Assembly: GCA_021827875.1 (NCBI GenBank)
Contig: JAKAUA010000077.1
Location: 1-18,941, forward strand
Length of the DNA stretch: 18,941 nucleotides
Source: a bacterium
Lineage (GTDB): Bacteria; Babelota; Babeliae; Babelales; Vermiphilaceae
Direction: 5' to 3'
Part shown: positions 1-7,103 of the stretch, piece by piece
How positions within the stretch are numbered: the stretch's first letter is position 1
How the letters are laid out: the number at the start of each line of letters is the position of its first letter
The notes under the pieces: model-generated
What the model was told of the DNA's origin: nothing
The model's database searches: none
What the model saw: only the letters and a program-made list of their open reading frames with translations
Program-made: the position numbers and the translations under genes

Positions 1-2
1 TG

Positions 3-317
3 GTTAGAATAAATAGTCAAAATAGTGTTCAAGTAACAAGAAGTGTCACATTTAATTTGCGTGATGAAGAACAAAAAGCAGACTATGAATTCACAAAATC
101 TTGGATTAACTTTTCATTGCAAGTAAGAATGTGGATAAGATCAATAAGAAAAGAAAATCAAATAATAAACAATAACACGACTAAAACAATGGATTGTTTT
201 AATCCATTGTCTTATCAAGAATATTCTTTATCACAAGACATTTCTGATAATGAAACAAGGCAATTAAATTATTTAAAAGAGAAAGATGAATCAGATGCTT
301 TAGATACAATGATTTGA
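3..317 (+). CDS. C-terminal part of an unrecognised protein, cut by the left window edge
   Basis: The frame is open from the first bases of the window to the TGA at 315-317, so this is the tail of a longer gene and not a small gene. A TTG at 57 could serve as an internal start but has no convincing ribosome binding site. About 104 residues are visible. They are polar and rich in Asn, Lys, Glu and Ser, with no membrane segment and an acidic C-terminus. I do not recognise the family. The gene converges on the truncated receptor gene that ends at 347, with 29 bases between the two stops and no hairpin terminator visible. Confidence 0.55.
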   Translation, partial: VRINSQNSVQVTRSVTFNLRDEEQKADYEFTKSWINFSLQVRMWIRSIRKENQIINNNTTKTMDCFNPLSYQEYSLSQDISDNETRQLNYLKEKDESDALDTMI

Positions 318-346
318 ATAAAAAAATCAAGATAAAACATTAATTT

Positions 347-1255
347 TCATGTTGTGAGTAAAAAAAAATAAAAGAAGTATGCATTTTTTATATTCCAACC
401 ACGAATGGTGAAGTCTTCGGCAAGTGGAGGGAATGGCGTGGTAGCCCATTTATAGGCAATAAAGTCAGGCATGAGAATAATATTTTTTAACGATTGTTCA
501 TGTTCAAAAAGAATAGTAATTTGTTGCTGGTCAAACGGATACTTATTGTAGTCAAAATGAGTATGAATTTGCAGCAGTTCTTGCCATGAGGCATCTTTTG
601 AATGATCGTATGCTATCACATCTTCTGCCCATGTCTTATTCTCTCTGGTTGCATTCATTGCTATAAAGCTCATTTTAATATCTTTGTCGCGCTCATCATT
701 TTTTTTGAGCCATGGATATGAATAAAGGGTGACTATTTCTCCATTAATCTTAATAGCATAAAAAAGAAAACCAATAGGAAGATAGTGCACTTCACCTTTA
801 TAAATCTGTGGATTTTGTTTTTTTTGTTGTTCAAGAAAATCAGTAACTTCTTTATCATTGGTGACCACATGAGTCTTTTGTTTAATCAATGATGACTGCA
901 TTTCTAGATACCACATAAAAACAATGCCTGCGCAGAGTAATAAAGAGCAAAATATTGAGCCTCCCCAAAGCAGAATGTGACTAATGCTGTAAGAGACGGT
1001 GATAAGGATATAAAGAGCGATCGCTATTGCGATAAAAAGAGCTAAACATATTACGACAGAATGTCGCATTTTTACTGTTTCATGAAAACTTTTTTTCTCT
1101 TGTTTGTGTGGTAATGAATCAGTTTGTTTATTGTGATAAGTAGCATGGCGTAAATCGCGATAATTGGTATACAGCGTGTATACAACAAATGCGCTGCATA
1201 TACACAGGAAGGTGATGATGCCCATTAACAGATATTTTTTTATGGTACGTTGCAT
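347..1255 (-). CDS. Truncated pLGIC-like receptor: N-terminal membrane module and ligand-binding domain, no channel domain
   Basis: This 302-residue protein is a clear paralogue of its upstream neighbour. It has the same three N-terminal membrane helices (about 8-30, 66-88, 93-117) and the same extracytoplasmic beta domain (about 120-300). That domain has the motif YPFDQQQIT (239-247), a following FEH.QSLKNI segment, and a GW.I.NAYF strand near 286-294. In the neighbour this strand leads into helices M1-M4. Here the protein ends eight residues later in low-complexity FFYFFLLTT. I read the other minus-strand frames beyond the stop and found no M1-M4; that DNA belongs to the convergent gene. 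The gene starts 29 bases after its neighbour ends, so the two are probably co-transcribed. It may be a decaying gene, or a pore-less subunit that assembles with its paralogue. The coding call is firm; function is inferred. Confidence 0.75.
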   Translation of the reverse strand: MQRTIKKYLLMGIITFLCICSAFVVYTLYTNYRDLRHATYHNKQTDSLPHKQEKKSFHETVKMRHSVVICLALFIAIAIALYILITVSYSISHILLWGGSIFCSLLLCAGIVFMWYLEMQSSLIKQKTHVVTNDKEVTDFLEQQKKQNPQIYKGEVHYLPIGFLFYAIKINGEIVTLYSYPWLKKNDERDKDIKMSFIAMNATRENKTWAEDVIAYDHSKDASWQELLQIHTHFDYNKYPFDQQQITILFEHEQSLKNIILMPDFIAYKWATTPFPPLAEDFTIRGWNIKNAYFFYFFLLTT

Positions 1256-1284
1256 TGTTCACGCTCTTTTCATACTATGCTTCA

Positions 1285-2670
1285 TTAAAAAAAACAAAGA
1301 GTTATTGCAAAAAAAATGGTGGTAACTAGTGGCCAATAGAGTAAGCGAGGTATTAAATTATTCTCATATTGAACAAAAGAATTCGGTCTATAGGCATAGA
1401 GCAAGCAATTAAGAGCTGCCATAAAAATGATCGCATACGTTATCATATAAAAGGCTTTAAAATAGGTAATGTTCGGTGTGTTAATAGCGCGTTGTAAGGT
1501 CTGATAAGAAACTAAATTTGCAAAAAAGAGACTTGAAAGCAATGCCAAAAGGCCATTGATACTGCTACGCACATTCATGAGGCGAGACAAAATAATCAAA
1601 CTCGCAAAAACAATAAAGAAAATAATGAGCATGGGTAAAAGCCCCGTAATCAATGGTTCAAGAAATTTACGTTGAATCTGAATAGTATAGCTCAAGAAGG
1701 GATAGTTTTTTATCTGCCAATAATTAGGAATACCAAAATCGGTTGGATAATTGCTTAATTCATAATAAAAATAGGCATTGGTAATGGTCCAACCGGGAAT
1801 TTGTATACTCTGATCAAGTTGCGGATAAGGTTTAGTTGCTACTTTATATGATTCAAAATCAGGAACTAAGAATATGTTTTTGAGTGATTGATTGTGTTCA
1901 AAAGAAATAGTAATTTGTTGCTGATCAAAAGGATATTTTGCATAATCAAAGTTGCCATTAATTTGAGTTAGTTCTTGCCAGTTTAAAATTTTCTTATTAC
2001 CGCTTTCTAGTGAGTCATGTGCCCAGGTGGTATCTTTTGTTGCATTCATTACAATAAACGTTCCGGTAAGATCTTTATCTTTTTCTTTATCATAGGTGAG
2101 CCAGGGATAACTATAGAGCATTACGGTATCACCTTGCGGATGATTTTGTTTGCCTACTTCAATAGAATAAAATAAGAACCCTATAGGCACCGTATATGAT
2201 TTATTCTGATAAATGTTAGGATTTTGCTGTTTGTGAACGGCAAAAAATGATTCAACATCTTTATTATTTTCTACTACATTACTTTGCATTTTAAATTTGC
2301 CCGACTGAACCTGAAAGATCCAAATCAGTACGACATTAAGACCAAGCAACATCGAAACGAACAGCACTAAAAACCATAATGACTGTCTATTGCCGGTATA
2401 TGCCTTGGAGAGAAGGGCACCGAGTAACATTAAAATTACGGTAGCCAACAGAAGCCCATGCTTGACCTTTTTTTGTAAAATAATGGCAAGGCCTTGCGTT
2501 GATTGCGCTTTTGCCTGTAAAACAAATGTTTTTGTTTCGGCTGCTTTTGCTTGCGCTCGTGATGTGGCTATATAATCGTAAGTGGTATATATAAGCAATA
2601 GTGTGCACATGGCAATAATAATACCGCTTGCAATAACAATAATTTTACCTGTAATTTTTGGTATTTTCAT
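1285..2670 (-). CDS. Pentameric ligand-gated ion channel-like protein with three extra N-terminal helices
   Basis: A 461-residue membrane protein. Three N-terminal helices (about 8-30, 71-91, 97-120) precede an extracytoplasmic beta domain (121-333). Its motif YPFDQQQITISFEH (246-259) occupies the place of the Cys-loop/Pro-loop of pLGICs, with the conserved Pro and Asp but no cysteines. A W294 strand and SYTIQIQRKF (327-336) follow, as in the last strand before M1 of this superfamily. Then come four helices: M1 (337-362, with P346), M2 (367-392), an M2-M3 linker with TPNITY (398-403), M3 (402-426) and M4 (441-461). The order and the TP..TY linker resemble the prokaryotic channel GLIC. Known prokaryotic members have only M1-M4 after a signal peptide, so three extra helices are unusual; the topology still places the ligand domain outside. 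Ligand and ion selectivity cannot be read. The family call is inference from motifs, fairly strong. Confidence 0.75.
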   Translation of the reverse strand: MKIPKITGKIIVIASGIIIAMCTLLLIYTTYDYIATSRAQAKAAETKTFVLQAKAQSTQGLAIILQKKVKHGLLLATVILMLLGALLSKAYTGNRQSLWFLVLFVSMLLGLNVVLIWIFQVQSGKFKMQSNVVENNKDVESFFAVHKQQNPNIYQNKSYTVPIGFLFYSIEVGKQNHPQGDTVMLYSYPWLTYDKEKDKDLTGTFIVMNATKDTTWAHDSLESGNKKILNWQELTQINGNFDYAKYPFDQQQITISFEHNQSLKNIFLVPDFESYKVATKPYPQLDQSIQIPGWTITNAYFYYELSNYPTDFGIPNYWQIKNYPFLSYTIQIQRKFLEPLITGLLPMLIIFFIVFASLIILSRLMNVRSSINGLLALLSSLFFANLVSYQTLQRAINTPNITYFKAFYMITYAIIFMAALNCLLYAYRPNSFVQYENNLIPRLLYWPLVTTIFFAITLCFF

Positions 2671-2758
2671 ACAATCATGAATTCCTATTTCAGAGTGCTA
2701 TTTAGGCAGATGGTAACTGATCGCGTAAAAGAAAATCAATTATATTATGTAACATCTT

Positions 2759-2866
2759 TTAAAATGGTAGCCAGACATTGCCCTGTGAGGGTGCATAATA
2801 GCTGCTTTTTAAGAGGAGTATGATTTCAGGTTCAACTATCCAGCTTGCGATATTTATGTTGAAACA
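2759..2866 (-). pseudogene. Remnant copy of the 3' end of the TonB-like gene
   Basis: Read on the minus strand, this open stretch has no start codon and ends KSSYYAPSQGNVWLPF-stop, identical to the last 16 residues of the TonB-like protein encoded at 3818-4747. At DNA level 2759-2812 matches 3818-3871 at 51 of 54 positions, in direct orientation. All three differences are silent in the shared reading frame. Upstream of the shared part the frame continues for about 18 codons, unlike the TonB-like protein, to a stop at 2867-2869. It may be a broken paralogue or the scar of an insertion of the intervening kilobase. The remainder of 2671-3166 holds no gene that I can see; it is very AT-rich, with a 9-bp inverted repeat (2942-2950 and 2985-2993) and the promoter of the Nudix gene. 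Confidence 0.7.
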
Positions 2867-3090
2867 TTAATGATTATTAAATGATTTTTTAAATTTGCTG
2901 TGTCTACCAAATGGCAGCAAAATCATATTATGCATCAAGAATATTTCCTTCTTTGTTGTTCACGAGCAATTTAATCCATAAATTAAGGAAATACTCTGCT
3001 CATTTAACTCTTTAAATTGTGTTGCTTTTCATAATTAGCTTCGCTTCTTCCTTATATTACTTCAACATATTTAATTTCCAAATTGCATGA

Positions 3091-3118
3091 TTGACGTTGC
3101 GTTTGATTGTCGTATAAT
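3091..3118 (+). promoter_or_regulatory. Sigma-70-type promoter of the Nudix gene
   Basis: A -35 box TTGACG (3091-3096) and a perfect -10 box TATAAT (3113-3118) are separated by 16 bases. They lie about 50 bases before the Nudix start codon. It is one of the two best-matching promoters in the window and suggests that the Nudix gene is an independent transcription unit. Confidence 0.65.
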
Positions 3119-3166
3119 TATTAGTGGTTATTTTAAAACAAAATCAGTTTAAGTTAAGGAGCTATT

Positions 3167-3706
3167 TTGAGTAGGCATATGTTAATTGAAATGTTAGAAA
3201 ATTATAAACCAGAAGCTCATGAAGAAATTCTCTTTAAAAATAGAATGATTTCTTTTATTGAAGAAAACCCGAATTGTTTTGACCGATCCTTGGAAATTGG
3301 CCATATAACTGCGTCAGCTTGGCTATTAAATCAAGATGGCTCCAAGGCATTACTTATGCATCACATGAAGCTTGATAAATGGTTTCAATTGGGAGGGCAT
3401 TGTGATGGAAATTCTGATGTTTTAGCTGTTGCAATAAAGGAAGCTCAAGAAGAATCTGGAATTCTGCAAATTTCTCCTGTATCAAGAGACATTTTTGATA
3501 TCGATATTCACCTCATTCCAGCGAATAAAAAAGAAAAGGAACATTATCATTATGATGTAAGATTCCTTTTACAGGTTACTAGCAATGAAGAGGTCGTACA
3601 AAACAGTGAATCAAAGGAACTTAGATGGATAGGAAAAACTCTAAACGATTTGCCTACTAAAATCCATTCTGTAGTTCGCATGTTTAATAAATGGGCATGC
3701 AATTAA
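3167..3706 (+). CDS. Nudix hydrolase
   Basis: A 179-residue Nudix-fold pyrophosphohydrolase, probably cytosolic. The Nudix box starts at GGHCDG (about 76-81) and ends in KEAQEESGI, keeping the metal-binding Glu residues and the final Gly. The usual Glu near the start of the box is Ser and the usual Arg is Lys, so it is slightly divergent. The preceding segment (ALLMHHMKLDKWFQLGG) is typical of the fold. The substrate cannot be told. TTG at 3167 is taken as the start because AAGGAG (3156-3161) sits five bases ahead of it; the in-frame ATG at 3179 would lie 17 bases from that site. The gene has its own promoter and lies between two direct copies of the TonB-like gene's 3' end, which suggests acquisition as a separate segment. 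Confidence 0.85.
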   Translation: MSRHMLIEMLENYKPEAHEEILFKNRMISFIEENPNCFDRSLEIGHITASAWLLNQDGSKALLMHHMKLDKWFQLGGHCDGNSDVLAVAIKEAQEESGILQISPVSRDIFDIDIHLIPANKKEKEHYHYDVRFLLQVTSNEEVVQNSESKELRWIGKTLNDLPTKIHSVVRMFNKWACN

Positions 3707-3725
3707 TCTTAATCAGGTAAACTAT

Positions 3726-3785
3726 ATGAATATCATAAAAACGTCTCTTTTTTCCGCGGCTATTTTACTTATTAATGTAAAATAA
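3726..3785 (+). other. Tiny signal-peptide-like ORF, possibly a truncated gene start
   Basis: A 19-codon frame encodes MNIIKTSLFSAAILLINVK and stops. The basic N-terminus followed by a hydrophobic run looks like the first part of a signal peptide. It lies 19 bases after the Nudix stop and ends shortly before the 3' end of the TonB-like gene. No longer frame continues from it. It could be the start of a secreted-protein gene lost in the rearrangement that produced the nearby direct repeat, or chance. Confidence 0.25.
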
Positions 3786-3817
3786 GCCAAGCTATGGGCG
3801 ATACAAATAAGCTCTTA

Positions 3818-4747
3818 TTAAAATGGTAGCCAGACATTGCCCTGGGAAGGCGCATAATAGCTGCTTTTTAAAATAATAGCGCCTCTGAAGAGTTCTTCTT
3901 CTAGCCCTTTAGGAATAGGGGGGAAGCGATCGCTTGCCTCTTGGTAAATTTTCATCACGCAACGGTCTACTAATGGATAGCCGCTTGTGTTTTTTATATA
4001 CAATGTTTTAAAATTGCCTTTGCGCGCCATTTCTACATATAACTGTACAGATATATTTGCAGGAATCGCACCCATCTCATTTTTATAAATTTTGTACATA
4101 TCGTTAATGATCTTATTTATTTTTGTTCTATAATGCTCAAAGCTAATTTGTTTGTCAGGTGGCAATCTATCGGGCGATCCTTGTAAAAACATATTTTCAG
4201 GCGCTGCTTCAGCAATATTCTTCTGATACATATCAGCTAAATCTGCCAATGTTAAGGGGCGACGTGCGGGTTGTGACGCTGTTTTTCTTTGCATTTGTAC
4301 TGTTTTTTTCTTAACAGGTTTAGCCCTCTCTTTTTTTGGAGGAGTAAAATCTATAGGAACTTGCTCGATAATTGGTTCTGTGTTTGCTTGGAAAAGAGCT
4401 TTTTCCCGAGGCTCTTCTATAGATGCTGTTGGGTGTGCTGCAGGTGGTTCAGCGATTTCTTCCGGAATAGGTTCTGATATTTCTTCTTGCATAACAGGTT
4501 CTGTCTCTTGGGAAACAGGGGTGGGATTTGTTTGCGTTTCATCAACAGGGTCATAAAATTTAATGGGCGCAGGCAAGCGTAATGCCCAATCTTTTTTTAA
4601 ATCAATAGGTTCTGATTCATTAAAAAATATATCGTTAGATTTTTTATCAAAAAGAGTGAAGAAGAATAGCAGAGCGATAAAAGCATGAAATAGGCAGACC
4701 AGAAGGAGAGCCCCATATTTTACTCTTGGTGAATAGCTTGCTTCCAT
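3818..4747 (-). CDS. TonB/TolA-like energy-transducing protein
   Basis: A 309-residue bitopic inner-membrane protein with the TonB/TolA plan. A short cytoplasmic start is followed by one membrane helix (about 12-33). Next comes a periplasmic spacer (57-165) rich in Pro and Glu and then Lys, and a folded C-terminal domain (about 205-295). That domain has the TonB C-terminal pattern: ISVQLYVEMARKGNFKTLYI, a SGYPLVDRCV segment and then RFPPIPKGLEEE. Such proteins carry energy from the inner-membrane proton gradient across the periplasm to outer-membrane proteins. No ExbB/ExbD or TolQ/TolR gene lies beside it. The last residues, SSYYAPSQGNVWLPF, form an unusual tail whose coding DNA is repeated at 2759-2812. 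AAGGA lies about eight bases before the ATG. TonB versus TolA cannot be settled. Confidence 0.8.
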   Translation of the reverse strand: MEASYSPRVKYGALLLVCLFHAFIALLFFFTLFDKKSNDIFFNESEPIDLKKDWALRLPAPIKFYDPVDETQTNPTPVSQETEPVMQEEISEPIPEEIAEPPAAHPTASIEEPREKALFQANTEPIIEQVPIDFTPPKKERAKPVKKKTVQMQRKTASQPARRPLTLADLADMYQKNIAEAAPENMFLQGSPDRLPPDKQISFEHYRTKINKIINDMYKIYKNEMGAIPANISVQLYVEMARKGNFKTLYIKNTSGYPLVDRCVMKIYQEASDRFPPIPKGLEEELFRGAIILKSSYYAPSQGNVWLPF

Positions 4748-4828
4748 ACACTATGTCCTTGCTTCATTAACTCATTTTTATTTATTTTACCTTATACTAA
4801 GAGATAAAGACAATAGCAAATCAAAAAG

Positions 4829-5422
4829 ATGATCGTGAGAGTAAAAATGAAACTATTACACCGTTCTTTTTATGAGCGTAACACCGTTGAGGTTGGGCAT
4901 GATTTGATTGGCAAAATTATGGTGCGTATAGTTGATAAACATATGCTCAGCGGCATGATTGTGGAAACAGAAGCATATCAATTTGGTGATCAGGCAAGCC
5001 ATGCCTATGAAAAAATAACTAAACGTAATCAGGCATTATTTGGCCCATCTGGGCATCTGTATATTTATACTCTGCATGGGCACCATTGTGTAAACCTCGT
5101 AGCGCATGATGCTGATACTAAGGCAGGGGGAGTTCTGATTCGTGCTCTTGAACCTCTGGAGGGAATAGAGTATATGCAGAAGCAACGAGGAGATGTTACT
5201 CTGCGTAACCTTACCAACGGACCGGGCAAATTGTGCCAAGCATTACAGATAACTTCAAAATTATATGGCCATGATGTGACCCATGTTGGGGAATTATATG
5301 TGGTAGAAAATAAAAAAGAGTTGCAAGGTTCTGTTATTGCGTCAAAGCGCATAGGCATATCAAAGGCACAAGACAGATTATGGCGTTTTACTTTAGAAGG
5401 TAATGAATTTGTTTCACGATAA
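4829..5422 (+). CDS. mpg: 3-methyladenine DNA glycosylase (AAG/MPG family)
   Basis: This base-excision repair enzyme removes alkylated purines such as 3-methyladenine and hypoxanthine from DNA. The 197-residue length is usual for bacterial members. Recognisable family segments are VETEAYQFGDQASHAY, with the catalytic Glu in the ETEAY motif, FGPSGHLYIYTLHGHHCVNLV, GGVLIRALEPLEG, LTNGPGKLCQAL and RIGISKAQDRLWRF. A second in-frame ATG at 4847 gives MKLLHRSFYERN, a more typical N-terminus, and has GAGAG just ahead, so the real start may be 4847. The gene is convergent with holB, with a single base between the two stop codons and no terminator. Confidence 0.93.
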   Translation: MIVRVKMKLLHRSFYERNTVEVGHDLIGKIMVRIVDKHMLSGMIVETEAYQFGDQASHAYEKITKRNQALFGPSGHLYIYTLHGHHCVNLVAHDADTKAGGVLIRALEPLEGIEYMQKQRGDVTLRNLTNGPGKLCQALQITSKLYGHDVTHVGELYVVENKKELQGSVIASKRIGISKAQDRLWRFTLEGNEFVSR

Positions 5423-5423
5423 T

Positions 5424-6158
5424 TTATGCAACAGCTTGAAATTGCAGAAATAGATTGCGCCAAAATAATTTACTGCTTCCCGGCATAGGTGGTTTTACAT
5501 ATGCTTTTTTTAATAATTCTATATACACTGATGCCTGTTTGTATGCATTTATATTATTGTTTGTTACCGCATCTTTTGCTTGTGTAATCCAAGCGGCAAG
5601 CAATGTATCAAGAAGTTGTATACTTTCGCGCTCACCAATTTTGCTTGTTTCTAATTCTTTTAAAAAAGTGAGCGCATTATTACCATTCGCAGTATTAAAA
5701 AAAGCTAACAAATTATGTTGCGATAGCGTAGACGAACCATGCATAATTTCAGTCTGGCAGCGAGAACGTATGGTTGGCAAGATCGCATCAATCTGTTCTG
5801 CCAATAAAATAAAATGGTAACCGACCGGCGGCTCTTCTATTGATTTGAGCAAATTATTTGCACATAAGGCAGAGAGATTGTCTGCTTTGCTTAAGATAAA
5901 GAAAAAATGTTCTCCATCATCAAGACGATAGGCAATAGTACGGTGAATAACTTCTATTTGTTCTAGAGTATATTGTTCTTTTTCCGGTGCAAGCCACATA
6001 ATAGCATGGTGCTGCTCATAATCAACTTGGCGACAGACGATGCAGCGCAAGCATCCTGCTGCGGCACAGAGAATAGAACGAAGATAATTTTTTGTTTTAT
6101 GAATGAGCTGTTCTTGAGCACCAATCCATAAATAGGCAGGGGCAATAGCGGTTGTCAT
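5424..6158 (-). CDS. holB: DNA polymerase III delta' subunit (clamp loader)
   Basis: A subunit of the clamp loader that places the beta sliding clamp on DNA. It shows the delta' features: a cysteine cluster C-x4-C-x2-C-x2-C (about residues 31-42, spacing shorter than usual), the segment FFILSKADNLSALCANNLLKSIEEPP (about 86-111), and SRC at about 132-134. No P-loop is present, as expected for a non-ATP-binding delta', and the N-terminal part is shorter than usual. I take ATG at 6158, two bases after the tmk stop, as the start, because translational coupling fits. An in-frame GTG at 6176 would add six residues and overlap tmk; neither has a clear ribosome binding site. tmk followed by holB is a common bacterial gene pair. 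Confidence 0.85.
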   Translation of the reverse strand: MTTAIAPAYLWIGAQEQLIHKTKNYLRSILCAAAGCLRCIVCRQVDYEQHHAIMWLAPEKEQYTLEQIEVIHRTIAYRLDDGEHFFFILSKADNLSALCANNLLKSIEEPPVGYHFILLAEQIDAILPTIRSRCQTEIMHGSSTLSQHNLLAFFNTANGNNALTFLKELETSKIGERESIQLLDTLLAAWITQAKDAVTNNNINAYKQASVYIELLKKAYVKPPMPGSSKLFWRNLFLQFQAVA

Positions 6159-6160
6159 AA

Positions 6161-6796
6161 TTATAGCGCGTTCCACGATGATATAATGCTTCTCTCCGCA
6201 TAGTCGCTAATATGTTCCGGTGTTTGCTCGCCATCGCACCATACGGTATTGGTACGCGCGGCAAATAACTCATCAAATCCAATAATTAAACGCTCAATAA
6301 ATGCTGCTTGCTCTTTTTCAAAAGAAGTAAACTCTGCATTTCTCTGAATAATGCGCTTGAATGCGGTTTGAGCCGATACTTTTACGTAAATAGTTATATC
6401 AGGAGTAATGCCATTCATGGTCCAACTATTGACCTGTGTGATCATAGTTTTATCAAGACCACGGCCGTATCCTTGATACACGAGTGATGAATCCGCCATG
6501 CGATCTGAAATAATAATCTTACCTTGCTCAAGTGCCGGGATAATAATTTGCTCAAAATGTTGGGCACGATCAGCGGCAAACAGAAGATACTCTGCTTTAG
6601 AGCAGATAGGCATCTCTTTTTTTTGTACCAATGCGCGCAAAATAGTGCCTAATTGGGTTGCGCCCGGTTCTTTGGTAAGTAATACCGGAAGACCAGCTGA
6701 TGACAAGGTTGCAACAAGTGATGCGGCCAAGGTACTTTTGCCTGAGCCGTCGATTCCTTCGATAGAGACTAATAATCCTTTCTTGCGCGATACCAT
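6161..6796 (-). CDS. tmk: Thymidylate kinase
   Basis: This enzyme phosphorylates dTMP to dTDP in dTTP synthesis. The 211-residue protein has the P-loop GIDGSGKST (14-22), KEPG (42-45) in place of the usual REPGG, and the DR-containing signature SDRMADSSLVYQGYGRGL (97-114). TPDITIYVKV (131-140) corresponds to the strand that usually reads PDLTIYLDV, with the usual Asp replaced by Lys. The lid segment (151-160) lacks the Arg-rich run of E. coli. It is the first gene of a tmk-holB pair and is divergent from the ferredoxin gene. GGGAG lies about 12 bases before the ATG, somewhat far. Confidence 0.93.
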   Translation of the reverse strand: MVSRKKGLLVSIEGIDGSGKSTLAASLVATLSSAGLPVLLTKEPGATQLGTILRALVQKKEMPICSKAEYLLFAADRAQHFEQIIIPALEQGKIIISDRMADSSLVYQGYGRGLDKTMITQVNSWTMNGITPDITIYVKVSAQTAFKRIIQRNAEFTSFEKEQAAFIERLIIGFDELFAARTNTVWCDGEQTPEHISDYAERSIISSWNAL

Positions 6797-6853
6797 AGAT
6801 AAAAAGTCTCCCTGATAATCTGAGTAAATATATTATTTTTTCTCATTTTTGTT

Positions 6854-6866
6854 GGTATAGTATACC
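6854..6866. promoter_or_regulatory. Perfect 13-bp palindrome in the tmk/ferredoxin divergent region
   Basis: GGTATA-G-TATACC lies about 35 bases before the ferredoxin ATG and 58 bases from the tmk start. It overlaps a TATAGT that could act as a -10 box, so a bound protein could block the promoter. A similar but inverted arrangement (ATACC-AAA-GGTAT, 13318-13330) lies in the promoter at 13315-13342. The operator role is inferred from symmetry and position only. Confidence 0.35.
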
Positions 6867-6900
6867 TAAAAAATAGTGTCGTCGCGAGAGGTTTTTTTGC

Positions 6901-7086
6901 ATGAAAAAAGTTACTATAGAACCCGGTTGTATTACCTGCGGGTTATGTGAATTTATAGCACCGGAAGTTTTTACGGTGACTGATCTTTCGCGTGTAAAGC
7001 CTGATGCACCTTTAAGTACATGCAAAGATGTTATAAAAGAAGCCGCGCAAGGCTGCCCGGTACAAGTAATAAGCTACGAAGAATAA
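6901..7086 (+). CDS. Small single-cluster [4Fe-4S] ferredoxin
   Basis: A 61-residue soluble electron carrier. The cluster motif is C10-I-T-C13-G-L-C16, and the fourth ligand is C52 in GCPV near the C-terminus. A further cysteine, C41, is present; in some relatives a cysteine in this region forms a disulphide. The length and the APEVF segment after the third cysteine match the monocluster ferredoxins found in many bacteria. GAGAGG (6886-6891) lies nine bases before the ATG. The acyl-CoA synthetase gene follows after 17 bases on the same strand, so the two are probably co-transcribed. Its redox partner is not visible here. Confidence 0.9.
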   Translation: MKKVTIEPGCITCGLCEFIAPEVFTVTDLSRVKPDAPLSTCKDVIKEAAQGCPVQVISYEE

Positions 7087-7103
7087 AAAAGGAATAGAGT
7101 ATT

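Noticed and set aside
340..400. A simple frameshift hiding M1-M4 of the truncated receptor
   Set aside because: The other minus-strand frames after the T-rich run stop at once or give no match to the neighbour's ELSNYPTDFG segment or helices.
2671..3166. A hidden gene or RNA in the gap before the Nudix gene
   Set aside because: Only the remnant at 2759-2866, a weak inverted repeat and the promoter are visible; no frame with a start and ribosome binding site.
5065..5463. 132-residue minus-strand frame inside the DNA glycosylase gene
   Set aside because: It is a shadow of a gene whose family motifs are unmistakable; its own product has no recognisable features.
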